A stretch of 64,000 nt of DNA from Impatiens glandulifera (Eukaryota; Streptophyta; Magnoliopsida; Ericales; Balsaminaceae). The stretch covers positions 23,599,125 through 23,663,124 of the forward strand of contig NC_061869.1 in assembly GCF_907164915.1 (NCBI RefSeq), in the 5' to 3' direction. Position numbers and translations under genes: made by a program. The notes beneath the pieces were generated by a model. The model was not told where the DNA came from and made no database searches. It worked only from the letters and a program-made list of their open reading frames with translations. Below are positions 9,923 to 20,259 of the stretch, one piece after another. Numbering within the stretch: the stretch's first letter is position 1; each line of letters starts with the position of its first letter.

Positions 9923-10556
9923 TTAATTCAAATCTAGAATATCTAAAATATTTCTAGAGTAAGAAAACTTAGTTAGGGGAGTGGCTTTGTAGAAATGTCC
10001 AACACTTGCTAATCTGTTGACAAGTATTCCATCCAAACGTACTGTTTTACCTACATCCATAGATAATAACAGATCCCGTACCCATTTGTTTTGGGTCCGT
10101 GACTTATTAGTCCCTTGGGAATCTTTACTTTTATTATTTTTATGGATTTTATGTTGTGTGTGTAGTGTATTTGGCAGATTTCTTTCTACATGTTGATGAT
10201 TCCTTAACTTTAAAAGATGGTTTTTGATAAAAACTTTTTGAATTTCTGTCAAAGTTTTGTTTGTCAGACCAGCTGGCTGCTCGTTTATTTGGCTTGAGCC
10301 AACTGTCAGTTGTCTTAACATATTTAATTTCATCTTTTAATGTTAAGTGACCACAGTTGTGATTAGTTTCATTGTCAGTTAAGCTATCCTTGACAAAACT
10401 TATTGGTTTAAGTTCGTCTTTAAATGGGTTCAACTTTTTATTGGACTCATTTGGACAACTGTTATCAAATCCTAAACTGGATTTGCATTCGGCAAGTCTT
10501 TGCTGAATAATTTGCTTTTGGAAATCTTTTTTAGATTTAGTCCAAGAACTGATCAC
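9923..10556 (-). pseudogene. Gag C-terminal part fused to the last codons of pol
   Basis: Two overlapping frames (10149-10556 and 9923-10333) cover a Lys/Ser-rich Gag tail (SLGFDNSCPNESNKKLNPF, FISF-like motif) related to 28547-29053 of the 14.9-kb element. The end, FSYSRNILDILDLN, matches the end of copia pol just after the RNase H (in the 14.9-kb element FSYFRNILGLADMN). Almost all of protease, integrase, reverse transcriptase and RNase H is therefore deleted, joining gag to the pol 3' end. A frameshift separates the two frames. Confidence 0.7.
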
Positions 10557-10637
10557 ATAGTTTAATCTGTTAATTTAAGTAGAATTAGTTTTGATTGTTT
10601 CTTTGAGCTTCTCATTCTCAAATGATTGCTCATTTAT

Positions 10638-11192
10638 TTAAGAAATTTCTGTTTTGAGTGCAGATTTGTTTTTCAAAATTATTTCATTAATGGAATCTGA
10701 TAGTTTCTTGTACTTAATGACCATGTCATTAAGTGCAAAAGTTAGACATTCTCTCGTAAATTCGTTAGAGTTGAAGTCAAATACCTTGATGTTGTCTTCC
10801 ATGAAATAGTTGATAGTTTCTTCCTCACTATCACTTGAGGATCTTTCATAGATTTGAGACATCTTCTCCCAAATCTCCTTGGAAGACGAGCATGACTTGA
10901 TCTTGCTGAACATGTTCTTGTCCAGCGTCTTGTATAAAATGTCTTTGGCCACATTTTCAAGATTGACCTTTCTTTTATCTTCAGTCGTCCACTCGTGTCT
11001 GAGCTTCTCCGTCATCTCAAGAGCCCCATAATTTATAGTTGTGGCTATGCTGATATTCATGATTTTCATTGGACCGTCAGTAATGACATACCACATGTCA
11101 TTGTCTTGAGCCGCCAGATGGACTTGCATTCTGATCTTTCAATCATCATACTCTTCTTTTTTTACCATTGGAATCTTGTTGATAATAAACAT
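10638..11192 (-). pseudogene. Copia Gag N-terminal domain, gag-only element copy 1
   Basis: The frame has MWYVITDGPMKI, W-T-x-EDKRK, KEIWEKMSQIYE and an acidic linker, matching the Gag of the 14.9-kb element (ILSDGPIKI, EWTADDKRR, KEAWETVIQLHE). The open part starts at 11129, but the likely original start is an ATG near 11192. The two are separated by a TGA where related Gags have Trp (W-K-x-x-M context), again a G-to-A change. The same TGA is found in the second copy. No zinc knuckle was found. Confidence 0.75.
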
Positions 11193-11235
11193 GATGTTGA
11201 TGCTTTGAGAATAGAAAGCCTACTCTGATACCCCT

Positions 11236-12609
11236 TGTTAGGATCGAATACAACAACAAAAGGGGGGTTGAATGTTGTTATGCTAAACTTTGACTTCTAA
11301 TGCGGTTTTAATCATGTTAAAGATTAAAACATGTTTCTATTCCCTTGATAAATCTTTGCAAGATCTTAAAACAGATATAAGTGCGGAATCTCTTGCTGAA
11401 TTTGAAGCTTATGAATGCAAGATAACAAGACGGTAAGTAAATGACACAAAGAGTATTATGGATGTTCGGAGATAAAACTCCTACGTCACCCAATCTTTTG
11501 TTTTCAGAAGAATTTCACTAGAAGACTTTGGTTTATATAGAGCCTATATAAACCCAATCAAAAACACATGACTTAACATATGCCTGTTCTGAACTCTTAG
11601 TAATCACACTATGTGGAACATACATTTTATGTTCAACTTACAATACTTAATATGCTCTCAGATATTATAATATGATATCTCTCAACTTACAGAATATACT
11701 TATGAAGTATGAGCTAGAGAGAGAGTAATTAGATTGAGTATTGGTAGATTGTTGAATCGTTTTGAATGCTCAATTGATCTCGTATTCTTGTGTGTATGTA
11801 TTTTTATGTAACCTCTTTCGCCTTTGTGTTTTGAATCTTTTTAAATAAGATGCATGGCAACGGTCGAATTTAGCCGACAATCTAGGGATCTTGAATTGAT
11901 TGCTGAGGATTCAACATTAAATGCTCCCATTTATTGCTTTTGTAATTCAAGGGATTAGGTAACCAAGGAAATCGTCATTGTGCAATAGTAGACTCTATTA
12001 TCTGATGTGGCAGTCTGATCTTAGATTTGACTTAAGATTTCAACAATTAATGCTCGACAATTAATGCTTGAGTAATTCAGGGGTTAGGTAACCAAGAAAG
12101 TCATCGTTGTGCTTTGTTGTCTTTTTGTAGCAACGGTCGACTCTGTTTCTTGAATACATGTCGTATTTTCATTGGTTGCACTTCTTGTCATATTGATCTG
12201 ATGTGGCAGTCAGTTGTTAGCGTGCGCCACTGATATCGCAGAACAGTTATTGGCGCAACACTGTTGGTTAACGCTTCTTCAGACTACTGCTGAAGACAAA
12301 CGACTGTTTAGCGCTTAAACTAGTAAGTCGTATGCTCGCTTCCTTCAGCTCTAAGACGTCTACTCATCTCGAGACATTTACTCAGACGTCTGTCTGCGCT
12401 TTCTTAGTTTTACCTGCGCATTAAACATTTATAAGACTTAGTTTTATTTAATCACATCACCAAAACTATGACGCATCATCAAAATTGTGTCTTAATTAAT
12501 TATTCTAAGCTCAATTAAAACATTTCTCTTAATTAATTGATTTCCTTCTAATCTTATTTTCGTCAAATTAATTCTTTAACTTAATCTAATAATTTCCCTT
12601 TATCTAACA
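11236..12609 (-). mobile_element. 5' LTR of gag-only element, copy 1
   Basis: Plus-strand ends are TGTTAGGATCG at 11236 and TATCTAACA at 12609, so the LTR has TG...CA borders. It is about 1374 bp, close to the 1420 and 1418 bp of the complete element. It contains a TATA-like box and an upstream ACCGTTG motif on the minus strand near 11840-11864, and further CAACGGTCGA copies near 12132. Confidence 0.85.
11840..11864 (-). promoter_or_regulatory. LTR core promoter: ACCGTTG plus TATA
   Basis: On the minus strand ACCGTTG (11864-11858) lies 17 nt upstream of TATTTAAA (starting 11847). The arrangement recurs in three other LTR families in this window with 19-nt spacing. The AACGG core resembles MYB sites. 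The two LTRs of the sister element at 52603-57302 have mutated it (CAAAAGTC and CAATAGTC). Confidence 0.5.
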
Positions 12610-12697
12610 AATTATTTTCACACAAGTTATTGCATATATTAATGATATGACAATAAGACTTTGGAAATCCCTAAAAGAAATTTTCTTAAGTTAAACT

Positions 12698-13440
12698 ATG
12701 TCTCAATTAATGCAATTGAGACGACTTCAAATCCAAACTTTCAGAAAAGGTAACTCGAGTGTTCAAGAATATCTTGAGAAGATGAAATCGACAACTTATG
12801 CCTTGGTTACGGCTGGCCATAAGGTTACGAATCTTGATCTTGTTCTTTATATTCTTGGAGGTTTGGGATTAGAATTTGAATTAATCGTTGTTGCGGTCTC
12901 CATAAGACGAGAACCCGTAAGCATCAACAAACTTACGGGACTTCTTACGCACGAGCAACATCTTCTTTCTTCATGACCAACAAAAAAAACTTATCTCTAA
13001 CATCGCATATGAAATAAATCTACAAGGAAATCAGAATAATCTCTCAAATGGAGGTCGTAGCACTTTAAGTTCATATTCATCATATTTATTCGGACAAAAA
13101 GAAAAATATAGTAATTGGAATTGATTAAAAAGTGGGCATTCTAACGGTAGTAGATATTATTCAAACAAGATTGTTCCAAATGCAAATCGTAATAGCAGTA
13201 ATCCTCCTAAATGTATCACTTGCAATAGATTAGGATATACTAGAGTCAATTGTCGAGCACATATTTTCTATCTGATCTACAATAAAAATGGGCATCAATT
13301 GATGTAATGATATCAACGTTAGGATGAGAAACAATCTTCTCCAATAATTATGATAATTTCTCCTCCTTTTAAGTTAGATTCAGCATGGTATCCCAACTCT
13401 AATGCATCTAATCATATGAACCTATTTAGAAACAACTAGA
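12698..13440 (+). pseudogene. Copia gag/protease relic (plus strand), copy 1
   Basis: The first frame (12698-12976) has FRKGNSSVQEYLEKMKS and ILGGLGLEFELIVV, the standard copia Gag region. A stop follows, then a knuckle near 13215 (CITCNRLGYTRVNC) whose His is Tyr, and near 13378 a protease-start motif WYPNSNASNHM in which the active-site D-S-G is N-S-N. Nothing of integrase or reverse transcriptase follows. It is an old truncated element shared by both X blocks. Confidence 0.8.
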
Positions 13441-14324
13441 ATTGAACTGTATTTACACATAAAAAAAATATTATTAAAGTTGTTAATATATATAATTAAA
13501 ATATATTTTAGACCATCATTTCGTTTAATTCAATATTACAATGAAATATTTTTTAAAAAAATAATTCTTTTAATATAAAATAAAATTGTTCAAATTGAAA
13601 TTATTTTCATATAAATATTTGGAGGTAATGTATAAATTTTTTTTTTTTAAATTATTTGGAAATTTTATTTAAAGATTAATGTGAAAATATTTTTAAAATT
13701 TAATATATAATTATATAGAATAAAATAATTTATACAAATAGAATTATTTATATATATAGTTATTTATTAAAAAAAATCAAATAAATATAAAATATAAGAT
13801 TTGAAAAAAATTAATTAAGAAAAAATGTTCAATTAATAAGTGAAGTTAATAAATATGAAAAAAAGTAAAAAAAAATAAATATTTTAATTGTAAATCGAAT
13901 AATAGGACGAAAATAAATTAATATAAAAGAGAACAAATAATCAAACAAATTAATTTATTTTTATAGGAAGACAGGAACAACTAACCACTTGCACTTACGA
14001 CACATACCCTTACTCGTCTTGCACTCACAACACCTACCATTTATTACCCTTACTTGAACATTATGCACTAACTACCGTTTTTTCAATCCCTTAATCTCTC
14101 GCACCCACTTAAGCGTCTTTTTAATCTTTATAATAGATCATTCTCTTAATCTCTCCCACCCACATAAACTATGGTCATTTTAATCTTTATAATAGACTAT
14201 TTTTTAATCCTTCACACTAACATATACCACCACCCTTACTTTGAACATTATGGACTAACCATAATTCACTTCATTCCTTTAAGCTCTCACACCCACATGT
14301 ACCACAATTATTGTTAACTAACAT

Positions 14325-14405
14325 ATAATACACACGAGCTGAGACTCGAATTCTAGTCTCATGTTTGAAATATAAACACTCTAAACATTGCACAACTTAT
14401 AATGG
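14325..14405 (-). repeat. tRNA-like/SINE-like remnant
   Basis: On the minus strand there is a box A-like stretch (GTGCAATGTTTAGAGTG) and, about 35 nt later, a box B-like stretch (AATTCGAGTC) as in the RNA polymerase III promoter of tRNA-derived SINEs. No cloverleaf or CCA-type end is evident, so it is not a functional tRNA. A copy lies at 59105-59185. Confidence 0.35.
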
Positions 14406-15344
14406 TTAATTTCAATTTATAATTTTGTCTATATATATTTGTATATAAACTCATAAATGAGAGATAAATAAATAAATTTATTTATTTTTATTTAAATATA
14501 TCACGAATTAATTTTTAAATAGGTCGTTATATATATTTAATATATAATTATATAAATTATTAAATAATTAATACAAATTAAATTATTGACTTTATTAAAA
14601 TAAAATCATAAAATGGAGACAAATAATCAAATTAATTAATTTATTTTTCTTTAAATATATCATGAATTAATTTTTATAAAGATTGTTATATATATTGAAT
14701 ATATATATTATATTAATAAATAAATGAGATGATATAATATATATATATATAAATATAAAACTATTTAATATTAAATTGTTTATTATATTTGGATGGAGCG
14801 GAACGCTAGAGCTTTTTCTAGAGTTCGAAGTGACGTTGAACATGTTTGAAGTGATATCATTTCGATGAAAATGTAATCATTCAAACGTATAGGCGAATAC
14901 CCACTTGCGAAAAAAAGTGGTTGATATGTCAAAGATGTGCATCCCATATGAAAAAGTCACTAAATTTATTGATTTCTAGGTGCTTTAAATTTATATTGTT
15001 AGTGTAATTGGTTGTTTATATTTGGTTGAGTTTGTTATTTCCAAATTTGGTCTATTTTCCGTCTAAAATAAGACAAATGTTTGTTTTCCTTAATCTCTAA
15101 TTTCATGTAATTTTTTTTTCTTCTTTTGGTTTTTTAATTTAACGACATTACATATGTGATTTAAAAAAAAAAACTATTTGATGAAATAATATATTTTATT
15201 ATATAATATTATATGATAAGAGACAAAATAATAGTTATATATATATGATTTATAAGAAATTATTTTTATAAAATTAATTTAAAAAAATATATTTATATAA
15301 AAAGAAATATATATAATAATAATAATATATATAAAAAAAAATTA

Positions 15345-15402
15345 TAGAGTGAAATTAAACATCCTTATTGACTTCATGCAATCAGTGAAGGGAATACTTT
15401 AA

Positions 15403-15439
<37 letters not shown>

Positions 15440-15504
15440 GATAATAAAAAAATTGTAGAGTGAAATTAAACATCCTTGATGGCTTCATGTAGTGAGAATA
15501 CTTT

Positions 15505-15581
<77 letters not shown>

Positions 15582-15677
15582 CTTTAAAATAATAATAATA
15601 ATAATAATAGATAAGAAAAAATTGTAGAGTGAAATTAAACATCCTTATTGGCTTCATGTAGTAAGTGAAGAGAATAC

Positions 15678-15700
<23 letters not shown>
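15345..15700. repeat. Compound minisatellite with TAA and AT microsatellites
   Basis: A ~55-bp unit beginning near ATTRTAGAGTGAAATTAAAC and ending AATACTTTAA occurs three times (near 15345, 15450 and 15620). The units are separated by (TAA)n at 15401-15440, (AT)n at about 15507-15577 and another (TAA)n at 15590-15610. The corresponding site in the second X block (60095-60190) has one unit only. The long frame 15466-15657 is just translated AT repeat. Confidence 0.85.
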
Positions 15701-15713
<13 letters not shown>

Positions 15714-16325
15714 GAGATTTAATAATTTTATATAAAATAAAATTTTATTATTTTATTTTATAAATTTTAAATTATAAGTAAATTAAACAAATTAATGTAA
15801 GAATGAAAATTTGAAATACTGAATTTATAATAATATTATTAATTTTATAATAATATTAAAATAATTTTTAAATTTTTTTTATTTAAAATAATTTAAAGAA
15901 GAGATTAAAAGTAAATTAGAATTAATTATTGTGGTAATTAAATCATGTACAGGAAAATTAATTATAAAAAATATAAGATTAAAATATTGTATTTATTTTA
16001 CCCATATTAATCCTAAAAAGAGGTTCAAATAATTTAATTGTGATTTTAAACATAAATTATGTATAGTTTATGTCTTAAATAATTAAATAAATATCCAAAA
16101 ATAAAATAAATAAACATAATTTTTATTATGTTTCGAAAAATATTTTTATGTATTAATTTGGTGAAGAAAAACACAAGAATGGGTTAAAAAATCAATTTCA
16201 AATAACCATTATATTAAAAATAAAAATTCATGATCTAGTGTGGCCGAAACCAAGAAGATTCGCTACAACATGATTCGTGAACATCGGATCAGCGGTGAAT
16301 TTTTGTTCAGCGCCCAGAAAGAAGT

Positions 16326-17599
16326 TGTTAAGATCTAGATCGCCGATAGTGGACCGGGGTCCGGCTAAAGGATAATCTCTGACAACACTCAACGATTGGC
16401 GCTAATTCGGTTAAAAATTAACACATGTTTCAATACTACACAAGTTGTCACAAACCCTTGAACTGAGTTCAAGTGCGGAAGTGGTTTGTGTCAGATTGAA
16501 GCAACACACACACAGGATGAATAAAGATGAGATTTGGAGAGTATCGGTTTGAAAATTAGTAGGGCGGTTAGTATGTTATTAGTCGGTTAGGATATAGAAC
16601 CGGTACGAAATAAAGTATGAGGCAGGTTTTATGGATGTTCGGAGATAAAACTCCTACGTCACCCCTTCTTCTCAAACAACGAGAAGGATATTCACTAAGG
16701 AATACTCAAACACAATACACGATCGAGTCTTATTTACTGCTCGATAATCACTCGTACAATTCTAACAGGAATTGTAATACACTTCACAAATACACACTTA
16801 AGCTTTCAATCTTTTAGAGAGATAAAGGGCTTTTTATCACTTAGACAATCTCAAATTGTTGTTTTTTTTCTTGCTTCTTTAGTTTCTCCTTTTATAGGTG
16901 AAATGTGCCAACGGTCACATTTCTTCAACGGATACCTTCAGGGTAATCCTTGAATTTGATTAGTTGAGCAGAGGATCAGCATAATATTAAATGCGTTTAA
17001 GGTATGAATCAGACCGACTTTATTTGTCTTTGCTTGATTATAGCAACTGTCGGTTGGACAGTTGCCTGCACCTGGGAAATTGTTCCTTTGACTTATACCA
17101 AAATGGTAACTTTTTTTCAGGCAATCTTCTGCAGCCTGCAACATATCATCAGACTTGTATGAATATGGCAATGTTATAATCTGATTCTTTTGATGTAATC
17201 TTCTGCATATACTCAAAGTATTTGTTTGCACCAATTTGTACATTGTTCTCAATTTGATATCCTGACTTCTTTCTCTAAATAGTCTTCTCGTTGGATTTGG
17301 ATTGTATTCTTCACTTCAACTGATTATGTTTACAGGTTGTTCAGTTCAACCGGATAGCTCCAGGTTTTGGATTTTGCTTCTTCTAGCCGGCTTAATTTCT
17401 TGACCGGTTGGAATTCTTGGCCGTTCTTCACTTTAACTGATTATGTTTGCAGGTTGTTTAGTTCAACCGGATAGCTTCAGGTTTTGGATTTTGCTTCTTC
17501 TATCCGGCTTGACTTCTTAACCGGTTGGAATTCTTGACCGTTCCTGCACAATAAGTTTGTTTTGTTAAGTTCTTATTGACCGGTCAATTTTATCTGACA
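16326..17599 (-). mobile_element. 3' LTR of the 14.9-kb element
   Basis: 1274 bp with plus-strand ends TGTTAAGATC and ATCTGACA. It contains a ~118-bp tandem duplication (17309-17424 and 17425-17541) rich in AACCGG, and the core promoter at 16888-16915. It diverges visibly from the 5' LTR, including the latter's ~414-bp deletion, so the insertion is not recent. Confidence 0.9.
16888..16915 (-). promoter_or_regulatory. LTR core promoter: ACCGTTG plus TATAAAAGG
   Basis: On the minus strand ACCGTTG starts at 16915 and TATAAAAGG at 16896, 19 nt apart. The plus-strand sequence GCCAACGGTCA differs by one base from the mitosis-specific activator consensus YCYAACGGYYA recognised by three-repeat MYB proteins. 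This segment falls in the part deleted from the 5' LTR. Confidence 0.6.
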
Positions 17600-17820
17600 A
17601 TTTCTCCCTTTTTGATTATTTTATTTAAAATATTCAAAACCATGCGTCCGATGGTCGTTTAAAGAGTTTGTTGTTTTGAAAATTGTTTTGGAAAAGACTT
17701 TGAAATATTTTGCGAAAAATTTTATCTATCAAGAATTTTTTGGAAAAATTTTATCAAAAATTATATATATCAATTTCTCCCTTTTTGATTATTTTATTTA
17801 AAATATTCAAAAACCATGCA
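17598..17820 (-). other. Duplicated polypurine-tract segment
   Basis: A ~48-bp segment with the minus-strand polypurine run AAAAAGGGAGAAATTG occurs at 17598-17645, directly beside the 3' LTR, and again at 17771-17819, 173 bp further inside. The first is at the correct place to prime plus-strand DNA; the second could act as an extra priming site or be a duplication relic. Confidence 0.7.
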
Positions 17821-18272
17821 AGAAGTAAGTAGTAGGCCGGTTTTCCAAAAATACTTTATATAGAAAATACTATAAGGTAAACATAGGATAAAGTAAAGTA
17901 AACATCAAAGAAATAAGTGGAAATTTATTCCCTCTTCTTATCGTTCTTCTTGTTGTCCTTGTATATAATTCCCCGGAGGTACTCAAACATCAATCCTTTT
18001 CCAGGATTGCACGGATCGAAGCCCGGTCTTGAGAAGGATGCCCGTGTGCCCGAGTAACCGGTTATTGGTGAACGCCATGTTGGTGGAACATGAGGTGCTT
18101 GATAAATCGGAGTTCGGTGAGGAAATGGACTTGGAGGAATTGATTGTAGTGGCATTATATTGATTGGAGCAACCCGCGTTCTTTTCTACAGCGGTGGAAC
18201 AATTTCCTCACTTTCATTGAAAACCAATTGTTCTAAGTTGATTGGTGGTATACCGGTCGGTTCAGCAGAGTC

Positions 18273-18349
18273 GTCCATCAACGGTTGAGCCCTTTTAGCC
18301 GCTGCCTTTTCGGCTTGTTTTCTCTTTTTCGTCTCGGCTCGTGTTGTGT
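18273..18349 (-). repeat. 77-bp direct repeat, left copy
   Basis: Matches 20183-20259 with only a few differences, and the two copies bracket the inserted LTR piece 18350-20182. It encodes the Lys/Ala-rich end of the coiled-coil of accessory gene C. Far too long for a normal 5-bp retrotransposon target duplication. Confidence 0.85.
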
Positions 18350-18449
18350 TGGGTCAAATTATTTTGACTAAGTGTTGAAATAATTTACCCACTGATATTT
18401 TGATGATGAAATAATCTATGAGTTTTGATACAGGTGTATTAATACAACA

Positions 18450-19480
18450 TGTTATTAGACTTGGATCTAATGAGGGTCATAAGACCGATTTTGATCTCCA
18501 TTCGTATAAAATTAGACACAGGTCTAATGGAATTAGACGCACAGTCTAACTCAACGGAGTTAGATGGGCAGTCTAATAGTCGCATGGAATTAGACGTGGG
18601 TCTAATAGAATTAGACGTACAATCTAACTCATCGAAGTTAGACGTGTAAGTCTAATAGATGTGTAAAGAATTAGACGGGTAGTCTAATGAATACACGGAA
18701 TTAGACGTGAGTCTAATAGAATTAGACGTACAGTCTAACTCATCGGAGTTAGACGTGTAAGTCTAATAGATGTGTAAAGAATTAGACGGGTAGTCTAATG
18801 AATACACGGAATTAGACGTGAGTCTAATAGAATTAGACGTACAGTCTAACTCATCGGAGTTAGACGTGTAAGTCTAATAGATGTAATAATTAGACGGGTT
18901 GTCTAATTAGTGAAAATTAGACGTGAGTCTAACTCGTTCAGACAAGTCTGAGGTAGAACCGGAATTAGACGTGGCAGTCTAACTCAGTGGAGTTAGACGT
19001 GTCGGTCTAATGGTTATTATAATTAGACGGGTTGTCTAATTAGTGAAAGTTAGACGTGAGTCTAACTCCTTCAGACAAGTCTGAGGTAGAACCGGAATTA
19101 GACGGGGCAGTCTAACTCAGTGGAGTTAGACGTTCCGGTCTAATGGTTATTTTAATTAGACGTGTTGTCTAATTAGTGAAAGTTAGACGTGAGTCTAACT
19201 CCTTTAGACAAGTCTGAGGTGATACCGGAATTAGACGGGGCAGTCTAACTTAGTGGAGTTAGACGTGCCGGTCTAATGGTTATTTTAATTAGACGGGTTG
19301 TCTAATAAGTGAAAGTTAGACGTGAGTCTAACTCCTTCAGATTAGTTTGAGGTAGAACCGGAATTAAATGTGTAGTCTAACTTAGTGGAGTTAGACGTAC
19401 CCGACTAATGGTTATGTAAATTAGACGCGAGTCTAATTATATTAGACCAGACGGTCTAATAGACGTTTTTCATTAGAAGG
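18450..19480. repeat. TTAGAC...GTCTAA hairpin minisatellite
   Basis: The stretch is built of dozens of TTAGAC and GTCTAA words. Neighbouring words form 6-bp inverted repeats around 4-7-nt loops (e.g. TTAGACGTGAGTCTAA). Two higher-order units are visible: a ~118-bp unit repeated at about 18605-18890, and a ~127-bp unit with CAGACAAGTCTGAGGTAGAA repeated about four times at 18890-19420. Confidence 0.9.
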
Positions 19481-19832
19481 AGTTGACTTATTTCATTGGA
19501 CTGATTTTCCCAAATCCGTCTAACTGAAATACGTCTGATGCTCTATTTAAGCAGTACGCTTGAATCTAGCATTTCTCCTACCCACGTGCTATAGCTGTAC
19601 CCTACTTCTGCTCCACTTTCCTGTGAAGATTAGTACAACAGCTATATGCATCCAATCAAGGAATGCCACGTAAGAGAATTTTCCTCACATTACCCATTTT
19701 GCAGGTACATCCCTGATGGAATATTCGGCGCACTACCAGTTCGGTACGGCCACGATCCTTGTGCTCAGAACCTGCTGTGTACAATGGAGGCTCTCCAATG
19801 AAAGGGCGCCACGTATCATTCTTGAAGATTCG

Positions 19833-19858
19833 ACCGTTCGCTCCTGCTCAGTATTTAA
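19833..19858 (+). promoter_or_regulatory. LTR core promoter: ACCGTTC plus TATTTAA
   Basis: ACCGTTC starts at 19833 and TATTTAA at 19852, a 19-nt spacing identical to that in the LTRs at 16888-16915 and 63211-63238. Another TATA-like word (TATTTAAG) lies near 19543. Confidence 0.4.
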
Positions 19859-20182
19859 TCAATCCATAGAGCAACGGACGAAACACCGGATTTTGCCTTA
19901 ACCAATCTTACGAACAAGCATTCTGATTTTGCAGAGAGAGACTACTCAATCACTTTGCTTACTGAAGTTATTTTTTGAAGCTTCTTTCTGATTGTACTGT
20001 GTGTGAATCGAGAGAGAGAGCTAGAATCAAAACACCATTAGCTGAGTGATATTTTTCATCTTCTTGTAATTGAACAGAAAGTGTTCTATTCAATAGTGAG
20101 CTAAGTGTGTGTGTAAACTGTATTTGATTCTCATCATATTGTGAATCCTTCCGGTGGTTGGAAGAAGGGGTGACGTAGGAGA

Positions 20183-20259
20183 GTCCATCAACGGTTGAGC
20201 CCTTTTAGCCGCTGTCTTTTCGGCTTGTTTTCTCTTTTTCGTCTCAGCTCGTGTTGTGT
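20183..20259 (-). repeat. 77-bp direct repeat, right copy
   Basis: Second copy of the repeat at 18273-18349. Beyond it to the right the coiled-coil frame of accessory gene C continues undisturbed; to the left the frame runs out of the repeat into the inserted LTR and stops by chance at 20090. Confidence 0.85.

Larger units (their letters stand above)
9801..12609 (-). mobile_element. Gag-only copia-like LTR element, truncated copy
   Basis: A minus-strand element with 5' LTR at 11236-12609, primer-binding site near 11223-11233, and gag reading leftward to about 9923. It is the partner of the complete element at 52603-57302. The right flank AATTA (12610-12614) matches the target duplication of that copy, so the two derive from one insertion duplicated with its surroundings. 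The 3' portion and 3' LTR are missing because of the deletion junction at 9794-9800. Confidence 0.85.
12610..16325. repeat. Duplicated block X1, left part
   Basis: This block matches 57303-60809 nearly throughout, continuing on the other side of the 14.9-kb element at 31227 (with 60805 onward). It holds a copia gag/protease relic, long AT-rich stretches, a SINE-like piece and microsatellites. Differences between the copies are small indels plus local expansions. Apart from the items listed separately, no gene is supported in 13445-16325. Confidence 0.85.
18347..20182 (+). mobile_element. Truncated LTR of a fourth element, with hairpin minisatellite
   Basis: Starts TGTTGGGTCAAATT and contains a promoter-like region near 19833-19858. 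It ends at GAAGAAGGGGTGACGTAGG, a motif also found inside the LTR at 63505-63530, where more LTR sequence follows. The piece is therefore an LTR lacking its 3' end. About 1 kb of it (18450-19480) is a hairpin minisatellite. No internal region is present. The frame 19716-19901 has no recognised product. Confidence 0.65.

Noticed and set aside
15466..15657. 63-codon minus-strand frame rich in Ile/Tyr
   Set aside because: It is translated (AT)n and (TAA)n microsatellite.
18449..18649. 66-codon frame with repeated ELDxQSNS segments
   Set aside because: Direct product of the TTAGAC/GTCTAA array; changes in unit length shift the frame.
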